Virus record (IMG/VR): IMGVR_UViG_3300017527_000425 | Coordinates: 1-42,111 of that record | Strand: one strand, 5' to 3' | Source: a virus | Length of the DNA: 42,111 bases | Shown: positions 21,997 to 28,569 of the stretch, one piece after another | Layout: each line of letters opens with the position of its first letter | How positions within the stretch are numbered: the stretch's first letter is position 1 | Made by a program: the position numbers and the translations under genes | Notes under the pieces: generated by a model | The model's database searches: none | Told to the model about the DNA's origin: nothing | Seen by the model: only the letters and a program-made list of their open reading frames with translations

Positions 21997-24198
21997 ATGG
22001 GTATATTTGATATTTTTAGAAAAGACAGTGGCCAGCCGGATCAGCCAGCGCCGGTTCCCACCGGAGAGGTCGGCTATTCATTTTCCACTATATACACCAG
22101 CGGTGATTTCCCACGGTACAACCCCGATAGCCTTTTGATCAACCGAGGCCGGGCCATATATGACAAAATGATGGAGGACGACCAGGTAAAAGCGGTAATG
22201 CTGTTCAAGCAGATGGCCGTGGTATCCCGCAAGTATTTTTTCGATGTCAAGGTATCGGATGATGGAGTTAAAGATACGGAGCAAGAGAAGATAGCTGATT
22301 TTTTCCAGGTAGTTATCAACTGTATTGTGGGGTCATGGTCCGACAAACTGATCGAAATTTTATCTGCTATGAAATATGGGTTTTCTGTTTGCGAGAAAAT
22401 ATTTATTCCCGTAAAGTATGATTCCCGCGAGTACTGGGGGCTGCAGGACATAAAGCTTCGCCCGTTTAATTCGTTTGATGGCGGATTTAAAACAGACAAG
22501 CATGGAAATATTACCACAATAGTGCAAATGACCGACGATGCAACCGAAATTAAAATACCGCCGAACAAGGTGATTCACTTTGTATATCAGCCGGATATAG
22601 ATAGGCATTATGGCGAGAGTGATCTTCGGACCGCATACCGGCCGTATTGGTCTAAAGATGTGGCAATTAAGTTTGAGAATATCCACCTGGAACGTCATGC
22701 TCACGGTTTTATATGGGCACAGACTGACCCGGCCAAGGGCGCTTTAACCAGTAAGCAGATATCAGACCTTGAATCCGTACTAGACAATATTACGGCAAAA
22801 ACATCCTTGCATGTTCCGGCATCCGTTGAAATCAACACGATCCAACCGCTACGGACAGACGCCTATAATCTCGCAATCCAGCGGCATGATAAGGCTATCG
22901 CAAAATCCTTACTGGTTCCCAACCTACTCGGCCTATCAGAGCAAGGCTCCACCGGGAGCTATGCGCAAAGCTCAACACAGTTAGAAGCGTTTTTTTGGAT
23001 ACTGGACTTTATGGCCAATCGTTTGGCCGAGGCATTAAACGAGCAGTTATTTCGAGACCTTTCGATATGGAACTTCGGGACAGAAGATTTTCCACAGTTT
23101 AAATTTGAGCCGATCTCAGACTCCAAAAAGCTTGAAATCATCAAACAGTGGAACGAGATGGTCAAGGGCCACTCGGTTACGAAATCAGATTCGGACGAGG
23201 CGTATGTACGTCAGATTATGGACTTTCCCAAAAAAGAGGAGCAGGGCGAATTGCCCGACGATTCTGATCATCTTCCGGTCGAGCAACCAGATGAAGTTGA
23301 ACTCAGCGATTGGCTTTCCGGGAAGGACCGGCAGTTAATAAAAGAATTTGCAGAAAGCCCATGGATGCGCCGGGTAAATTTTGTGAAGATCGAAAAAGGT
23401 TTAAATGCTCAGGATATGGAATTTTCCAGGGAACTATCTATGGTCATGGGCCAGGTGCGCCTATCACTTGAAAAACAAATAGTGAGTGTTGGTGGCACCC
23501 GGAGCTGGGGAAACGTAAACCCCAAAGAAGTCGGGAGCATAAAAATCCCGGCGACTCTCGTGTCAAAGATCAGAAAGGTGATCCGCACGAATACCGAGGC
23601 GTCATTGAATAGCAATTACGAAACGGCGAGGCGCGAGCTACCAGTTAAAAAGTTTGCAAAGATAAACCCTGGGATGACAAAAGACAAAGCCATGCAGTAT
23701 CTATCATCTGCCGCAATGCGAGGGGCACAAACGCTTGATCACGATGTGATAGACGCTATCCGTATCGTTTTGCAGAATGCGATTAAATACGACAAGAGCC
23801 TACGAGACACCATCGCCTCACTTAATGACAATACGACCTTGGCAACCACATTACCGCAAATAGATGCTGCCGGTCGCGCGGTGAATATACCAGCAAGGCT
23901 TGAGACCATAGCACGCACTAATACCGCTGATGCTATGAATCAGGCCAGAACGAGTCTATTTAATAATCCAGAGCTGAAGGGGTTTGTCCAAGCGTTTGAA
24001 TATGCAGCGATTCTGGATGATAGGATAACTGATATATGCGAGCATTTAAACGGGAAAAAACTTAGGGACTTTGCCAACTACACCCCGCCAAATCATTTTA
24101 ATTGTAGGTCGATATTAATTGCGATAACAAAGGTCGATGATTGGAACGGGAAAGAGTCGGCGCCACCTTCACAACGGCCACAAAAAGGTTTTTATTGA
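21997..24198 (+). CDS. Portal protein fused to a Mu-F-like head morphogenesis domain
   Basis: 733 residues. Residues ~1-430 match the DUF935 portal group of Mu-like phages (KVIHFVYQPDIDRHYGESDL, then YWSKDVAIKFENIHLERHAH, then LGLSEQGSTGSYAQ). Residues ~600-720 match the phage Mu F minor-head domain (IARTNTADAMNQARTSLF, then ILDDRITDICEHLNGK, ending PPNHFNCRS). In Mu these are separate genes; here one polypeptide carries both. It forms the dodecameric DNA entry ring and presumably brings the MuF part into the head. Confidence 0.9.
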   Translation: MGIFDIFRKDSGQPDQPAPVPTGEVGYSFSTIYTSGDFPRYNPDSLLINRGRAIYDKMMEDDQVKAVMLFKQMAVVSRKYFFDVKVSDDGVKDTEQEKIADFFQVVINCIVGSWSDKLIEILSAMKYGFSVCEKIFIPVKYDSREYWGLQDIKLRPFNSFDGGFKTDKHGNITTIVQMTDDATEIKIPPNKVIHFVYQPDIDRHYGESDLRTAYRPYWSKDVAIKFENIHLERHAHGFIWAQTDPAKGALTSKQISDLESVLDNITAKTSLHVPASVEINTIQPLRTDAYNLAIQRHDKAIAKSLLVPNLLGLSEQGSTGSYAQSSTQLEAFFWILDFMANRLAEALNEQLFRDLSIWNFGTEDFPQFKFEPISDSKKLEIIKQWNEMVKGHSVTKSDSDEAYVRQIMDFPKKEEQGELPDDSDHLPVEQPDEVELSDWLSGKDRQLIKEFAESPWMRRVNFVKIEKGLNAQDMEFSRELSMVMGQVRLSLEKQIVSVGGTRSWGNVNPKEVGSIKIPATLVSKIRKVIRTNTEASLNSNYETARRELPVKKFAKINPGMTKDKAMQYLSSAAMRGAQTLDHDVIDAIRIVLQNAIKYDKSLRDTIASLNDNTTLATTLPQIDAAGRAVNIPARLETIARTNTADAMNQARTSLFNNPELKGFVQAFEYAAILDDRITDICEHLNGKKLRDFANYTPPNHFNCRSILIAITKVDDWNGKESAPPSQRPQKGFY

Positions 24199-24204
24199 TA
24201 ATCC

Positions 24205-24915
24205 GTGGTAAAATTAAATACTATAACAACGATTGAACTTTCATCTGCTTGTAATTTAAAATGCAGTTATTGTGTGAACAGGCTCATTGGTGTAAATTCA
24301 GATAGAGTACCAGGAATAATGAGCGATTCGGTGTTTAGTGCATCGGTAAAGCTTTTGAAGAGGTTGGTTGATAGAGGAACCCAAAAAGAAATCAGTTTAA
24401 ACGGGAACGGCGAGAGCTTTTTAGACACATCACTCATAGAACGTGTTAAAACAGTAAGGAAGATTCTCGGAGATAACAACTTATTGTTAATGTCAACAAA
24501 TTCTACGCTTGTGACTAAAGAGATTGCTATTTCGTTGAAAGATGCGGGTTTGGATGAGATTCATACGTCGATACATAAACCGGAAGCGGTTAGAAAGGCG
24601 TTGCCGATATTTTCTGATGCAGGGTTGAAAACCGTTATCAATGCAGGGGTTATTATATTTTCTCATAACTGGGCAGGGCAACTTGAAGATGAAAACAAAG
24701 TGCCCAAGGAAAGGTTGCCGGACATTCAATGCGACCCGCTTATTGACGGTAGAGGGTACGTGTCGGCAGAGGGGAACATAAGCCCATGTTGTTATGACTA
24801 TCGGAATATAGGAGTATTTGGGACTGTATTTAATAAAGATATACTGGATAAAGAATACGGCGCATATGAGTTGTGTCGTGGATGCCATCAGGTAATACCA
24901 CCGGAATTATTATGA
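24205..24915 (+). CDS. Radical SAM enzyme 1
   Basis: 236 residues. C16-x3-C20-x2-C23 (ACNLKCSYC) binds the catalytic 4Fe-4S cluster that cleaves SAM. GNGE, LLLMSTNST and the beta/alpha strands follow the radical SAM barrel. The C-terminal part has CC (SPCCYDYRNIGVFG) and CRGC, which could hold one auxiliary cluster as in SPASM/twitch enzymes. Starts at GTG 24205; weak SD. It is paralogous to the next gene and overlaps it (ATGA). Such enzymes often modify peptides, but many other substrates exist. Its place between the portal and protease/scaffold genes is unusual. Confidence 0.88.
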   Translation: MVKLNTITTIELSSACNLKCSYCVNRLIGVNSDRVPGIMSDSVFSASVKLLKRLVDRGTQKEISLNGNGESFLDTSLIERVKTVRKILGDNNLLLMSTNSTLVTKEIAISLKDAGLDEIHTSIHKPEAVRKALPIFSDAGLKTVINAGVIIFSHNWAGQLEDENKVPKERLPDIQCDPLIDGRGYVSAEGNISPCCYDYRNIGVFGTVFNKDILDKEYGAYELCRGCHQVIPPELL

Positions 24916-25649
24916 AAATTATTGAGACAATCAACACCATTGAGCTTTCGTCGGTCTGTGACAATAAGTGCCAGTATTGCCCGGCGCGATTGCAGTCCGA
25001 GCATAGACTTACTGGCTTTATGTCATGGGCGACATTTAAGCACGCTATTGATAAAGCCTTAGTCTTTGCGCGAGCCGGAACACAGCGGGAAATCAACCTG
25101 TTCGGGGTAGGTGAGCCAACGCTGCATAAATATATAGTGGCTATGGTACGCTATGCCAGGGAGCATTTACCGTTTAATCAGGTTTTGCACCTGAATACCA
25201 ATGGCAACACCATGACGATGCAACTCGCCAAGGACCTAAAGGACGCCGGCATCACGTCGATTGACATAACGGGCCACGATCATGCTGTAACTGCAAAAAC
25301 AATTAAAATATTCCGAGAATTAGAAATAGTTGGAAATTTGTCATATGATTTTGTCACTGCTCCGAACAACTGGGCGGGTCAAGTGGATTGGTTTGAACCT
25401 GACACCCGGCTACCAGTATATCGTAATAATCCCTGTCCGTGGCTGGAACGTGGCCAGGTTATGGTGATGAGTGACGGCCTTATCACGACTTGCTGCATCG
25501 ATGCCTTTGGGCGAAACGTTATTTGCGACATATCAGACAACCTTGAAAATTTTGAGGTTGCAGAAAGTGAGCTATGTAAAAGCTGTCATCACAAAATCCC
25601 GGAAACATCATCAAAATTTGAGCAGACCTTAGACTTGATGGCGGTGTAA
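24912..25649 (+). CDS. Radical SAM enzyme 2
   Basis: 245 residues from ATG 24912; an upstream ATG at 24873 lies inside the previous gene and is not used. Cysteines at the same positions as in the first paralogue, C16, C20 and C23 (VCDNKCQYC). Shared phrases include ETINTIELSS, NxWAGQxD/E, a GxGE strand and a C-terminal CKSCHHKIP. The C-terminal CC and CxxC may bind an auxiliary Fe-S cluster. Tandem duplication followed by divergence is clear. Substrate unknown. Lies 21 nt before the protease/scaffold gene, so it is made with head proteins. Confidence 0.88.
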   Translation: MKIIETINTIELSSVCDNKCQYCPARLQSEHRLTGFMSWATFKHAIDKALVFARAGTQREINLFGVGEPTLHKYIVAMVRYAREHLPFNQVLHLNTNGNTMTMQLAKDLKDAGITSIDITGHDHAVTAKTIKIFRELEIVGNLSYDFVTAPNNWAGQVDWFEPDTRLPVYRNNPCPWLERGQVMVMSDGLITTCCIDAFGRNVICDISDNLENFEVAESELCKSCHHKIPETSSKFEQTLDLMAV

Positions 25650-25670
25650 TTACCACGAAAGGAAATAATC

Positions 25671-26915
25671 ATGCCATATGATAGCAATGAAAAATTACCG
25701 GATACCGTAAAAGTTCTTCCAGATGCTGCACAAACGATCTGGCGCAATGCGTTTAACTCGGCCAATAAGTCTGGCAAAGATGACGAGTCTTCCTCCAAGA
25801 TCGGATGGGGTGCCGTAAAGAACGCTGGCTGGTCAAAGGGTCAAGATGGCAACTGGGCCAAGTCGCAGAGTGACACCGGCCACGAATTCGATGTTGAGGT
25901 GATGTCGGTCGGAACCTGGAACGGTGACAAGTTCACAACCGAACATCTACAAAACCTTGCCCACAACTTCGATGCGTTGAAGGATACGGTTAAGCCATTT
26001 TTAAAGCTCGGCCATAACCAGAAACAGGAAGATGGTAAACCCTCCATGGGCTGGGTTAAGGCGCTGAAGGTATCAGGTGACAAACTTATTGCAACATTAA
26101 CACAAGTGCCTGAAGTTGTTTATAAAGCGATCAAGGGTGGGCGATATAAACGCCTATCAGCAGAGATATATTTCAATATGCGCGACAAGGCCGGTAATAT
26201 CCGCAAGCGTGTATTACGAGCGGTCGCACTCCTCGGCGCCGATGTTCCCGCAGTCGATAACCTGGCAGATATAGACGCCTACTTAACTCAATCCATTCTG
26301 AATGAACAGTTTGACAAGGTAATGGCGTATACCTGGCAAATGAATAATTTTGATAAAAAAGAACTAACTATCAACGGAATTGTAAACCAGACAAGAGGTG
26401 ATACCATGGCTGATGATGAAAAGAGGGATAAAGAAATAAAAGAGTTTAAGGACCGCCTTGAACTCGCTGAAAAAGAAAAGGCGGACGCCCAAAAACTGGC
26501 GGATGATAACGCCACCAAGCTGAAGGAATTCGAGGAAAATAAAGCCGCCGAAGAAAAAGCATCCAATGAGAAGGAATTTAAGGCTTTCTGTGAGGCGGCC
26601 GTGAAAGGCGGAAAGCTTACGCCGGCATCCAGGGACGAGCTCGTCAAGGGTTTCGTCTATGATGCAAAGCAGGGGTATCTGTGTCCGTTCAGCGTGTTTA
26701 AAAAATACGTGGAAGACACAAAAATCATCCTTGATATGCGCGAGTATGGGCACGATACCGACAACACAAATTATGGGGATGGTGCCACGGTCCAAAAGAT
26801 CGTCGATACCAAAGCCACGGAATACGCAGCAAAGCATAAGGTTGATTACAGTACCGCAATGCTCGCTGTTCTGAACGATAACCCGAAACTTGCAAACGCT
26901 TACGTCAAAGAATAG
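25671..26915 (+). CDS. Head maturation protease with scaffold domain (Mu gpI-like), ChaB-like N-terminus
   Basis: 414 residues in three parts. Residues ~1-65 are ChaB-like (LPDTVKVLPDAAQTIWRNAF, then GWGAVKNAGW). Residues ~70-225 resemble the Mu gpI protease (DVEVMSVGTWNGDKFTTEHL, then KPFLKLGHNQ, then AEIYFNM, then ALLGADVPAV). Residues ~246-330 are a charged coiled coil typical of scaffolds. An internal start at 26406 with a strong SD can make the scaffold alone. The protease cleaves scaffold and other head proteins during maturation. Stop is TAG. Confidence 0.88.
   Translation: MPYDSNEKLPDTVKVLPDAAQTIWRNAFNSANKSGKDDESSSKIGWGAVKNAGWSKGQDGNWAKSQSDTGHEFDVEVMSVGTWNGDKFTTEHLQNLAHNFDALKDTVKPFLKLGHNQKQEDGKPSMGWVKALKVSGDKLIATLTQVPEVVYKAIKGGRYKRLSAEIYFNMRDKAGNIRKRVLRAVALLGADVPAVDNLADIDAYLTQSILNEQFDKVMAYTWQMNNFDKKELTINGIVNQTRGDTMADDEKRDKEIKEFKDRLELAEKEKADAQKLADDNATKLKEFEENKAAEEKASNEKEFKAFCEAAVKGGKLTPASRDELVKGFVYDAKQGYLCPFSVFKKYVEDTKIILDMREYGHDTDNTNYGDGATVQKIVDTKATEYAAKHKVDYSTAMLAVLNDNPKLANAYVKE
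26406..26915 (+). CDS. Scaffolding protein from an internal start
   Basis: ATG 26406 is in frame with the protease gene (codon 246). It is preceded by AGAGGTGAT 4 nt upstream, an excellent SD that a merely internal Met would not need. The product (169 residues, beginning ADDEKRDKEIKEFKDRLELA) is a helical, acidic scaffold with a C-terminal globular region. This mirrors lambda Nu3 and Mu gpZ, nested in their protease genes. Confidence 0.75.
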   Translation: MADDEKRDKEIKEFKDRLELAEKEKADAQKLADDNATKLKEFEENKAAEEKASNEKEFKAFCEAAVKGGKLTPASRDELVKGFVYDAKQGYLCPFSVFKKYVEDTKIILDMREYGHDTDNTNYGDGATVQKIVDTKATEYAAKHKVDYSTAMLAVLNDNPKLANAYVKE

Positions 26916-26947
26916 CCCTTGATTGGGCGCAGGAGGTGTAAAGAATT

Positions 26948-27322
26948 ATGGCAACTGAAAATAAAAATTGGTTCCTGACCTTTGAAGCGGCAGAGGATCT
27001 TTCATCGTTGGAGTACCAGATTGTTACGATTGCTGACGACAAGATTGCCAATGATGGCCAGGAAGCCACTGGGGTACTGGTATCTAAACCGAAATCAGGT
27101 GAACATGGATCGATCATGTTTATGGGGATCGGAAAGGCCAGGGCCGGTGGAGCAATCGCAAAAAATGGTGTGTTTAAGACCGTCACATCCGGGTATATCT
27201 CGGCGGCAACTTCTGGTGGCTGGGTAAATGGTCGCGCACTTGAGGCAATCACGTCAGGGAGTATCGGTAAAATTTTCTGGCATGGCGTAAACCAGTATCA
27301 GGTTAGTTCGATTGATGGATAA
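26948..27322 (+). CDS. Head decoration protein (DUF2190-like)
   Basis: 124 residues, GGAGGT upstream. Small beta-rich domain with the phrases GIGKARAGGAIAKNGVFKTV, SGGWVNGRALE and SGSIGKIFW, the pattern of capsid-stabilising/decoration proteins that trimerise on HK97-type shells. Just before the capsid gene, which fits. Confidence 0.85.
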   Translation: MATENKNWFLTFEAAEDLSSLEYQIVTIADDKIANDGQEATGVLVSKPKSGEHGSIMFMGIGKARAGGAIAKNGVFKTVTSGYISAATSGGWVNGRALEAITSGSIGKIFWHGVNQYQVSSIDG

Positions 27323-27338
27323 AAGGAGGTGATGAGTA

Positions 27339-28301
27339 ATGGGAGCACGAGGACACGATTTACATATTGACCAGCCACTGAGCAACGTGGCAATGAGCTA
27401 CAGGCCGGAGGGCATGATCGCTGATATTGTAGCGCCGGAGGTTCCGGTGCAAAAGCAATCAGATTCATATACGATATGGTCACAAGCCGATGCCCTGCGG
27501 ACTGAGGACGATAAACGAGCCCCGGGAACCGAGGCTAACCTGATCACTCGTGGTGTATCAAGTGATACGTATTTCGCCAATAACTTTGCGCTGAAATCCG
27601 CATTGACATTGGAGGACCGCGAGAATATGGACGCCGCTTTCATCCAACAGTTGCGAAACGGCAAAGTTGAATACATCAAAGATAAGCTGACCCTTAACTG
27701 GGAAAAACGTCTTGCGGACAAGGTGACGAGTGGCTCAAATGTTGGCAGCTATTCAACAATAGATTCTGACTGGCAAGATTATACCACGGGCCAATCAGAT
27801 CCTATCGGAGATATGCAAACGGCGATTACCAATGTTCAGGATGCCACCGGGTATCGTCCCAACCGTTGCCTCATGGGTGGCCTTGCTTGGCGTCATTTCC
27901 GAAGGCATGAAGACGTTATCGATCTTTTGTATGGGTCCTCTGGCCAGGGCAAAGTCCGTTATGCCTCACGCGAACAGGCAAAGGAAATCTTCGAGGTGGA
28001 TCAACTTATCATTGGTGAAACATACTACAACAGCGGCGCTGAAGGTCAAAGCCTAGCATTGCAACATATGTGGTTAGATTATGTCTTGGTCTATTATGCA
28101 CCTTCACGGCCCTCTCGGGAAACGCCCAGTTTCATGTATTCATTTCGTTGGAAAAAACCCGCTATCCCAAATATGGCGGCAGAGGTTCATCCGTTCGACC
28201 GCAAGACAAAATCAGAGGAGGTCGAGCTTGGCTATTACCAGGACGAAAAAATCACTGGCGCTAACCTGGGGTTTCTTTTAACTCATGTAACCAGCGTTTA
28301 A
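27339..28301 (+). CDS. Major capsid protein
   Basis: 320 residues, GGAGGTGAT upstream. The type (ISNxAMSYRPEGMIADIVAPEV start, RAPGTEANLITRGVSSDTYF, LEDRENMDAAF) is the HK97-fold major capsid group found with DUF2190-like decoration proteins in siphoviruses. The C-terminal half holds the A-domain (YYNSGAEGQSLALQHMW, SRPSRETPSFMYSFRW). Forms the shell. A 12-bp hairpin follows its stop, and a glycosyltransferase gene lies downstream, so it may be glycosylated. Confidence 0.9.
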   Translation: MGARGHDLHIDQPLSNVAMSYRPEGMIADIVAPEVPVQKQSDSYTIWSQADALRTEDDKRAPGTEANLITRGVSSDTYFANNFALKSALTLEDRENMDAAFIQQLRNGKVEYIKDKLTLNWEKRLADKVTSGSNVGSYSTIDSDWQDYTTGQSDPIGDMQTAITNVQDATGYRPNRCLMGGLAWRHFRRHEDVIDLLYGSSGQGKVRYASREQAKEIFEVDQLIIGETYYNSGAEGQSLALQHMWLDYVLVYYAPSRPSRETPSFMYSFRWKKPAIPNMAAEVHPFDRKTKSEEVELGYYQDEKITGANLGFLLTHVTSV

Positions 28302-28334
28302 CCATCGTTCTTAACAGACACCCATAGCAGAGGA

Positions 28335-28362
28335 GCGACCAGTCTCACGCGAGACTGGTCGC
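28335..28362 (+). promoter_or_regulatory. Perfect 12-bp hairpin after the capsid gene
   Basis: GCGACCAGTCTC and GAGACTGGTCGC with an ACGC loop. No T-run follows, so it is more likely a 3' end stabiliser or partial transcription barrier that keeps capsid mRNA more abundant than the downstream genes. Confidence 0.65.
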
Positions 28363-28383
28363 CATTCAAACAGGAGTTATCAC

Positions 28384-28545
28384 ATGCTGCGCGATGATGC
28401 GATAAAAAAGGGCTTGATAAAGCCAAAGGATAAAGAAGAGGCCGACCGATTCGGGATGGATTTTCAGCCGGTCAACATACCGAAATCCGAAAGACCAAAC
28501 GTGTCGACGACTCCAAAGTATCGGCATAAAAAGAAATCAAGATAA
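28384..28545 (+). CDS. Small basic protein between capsid and glycosyltransferase genes
   Basis: 53 residues, AGGAG upstream of ATG 28384. Begins with a charged helix (MLRDDAIKKGLIKPKDKEEA) and ends in a very basic tail (PKYRHKKKSR). No family recognised. Such short ORFs after the capsid gene can be head-stabilising proteins. It could also be a substrate for the neighbouring modifying enzymes, but nothing in it shows that. Confidence 0.5.
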   Translation: MLRDDAIKKGLIKPKDKEEADRFGMDFQPVNIPKSERPNVSTTPKYRHKKKSR

Positions 28546-28569
28546 AACAGGATATTGGGTGATATCTAA

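Noticed and set aside
24873-24911. Upstream ATG for the second radical-SAM gene
   Set aside because: The region lies inside the first gene; ATG 24912 gives the ATGA overlap and the same N-terminus as the paralogue.
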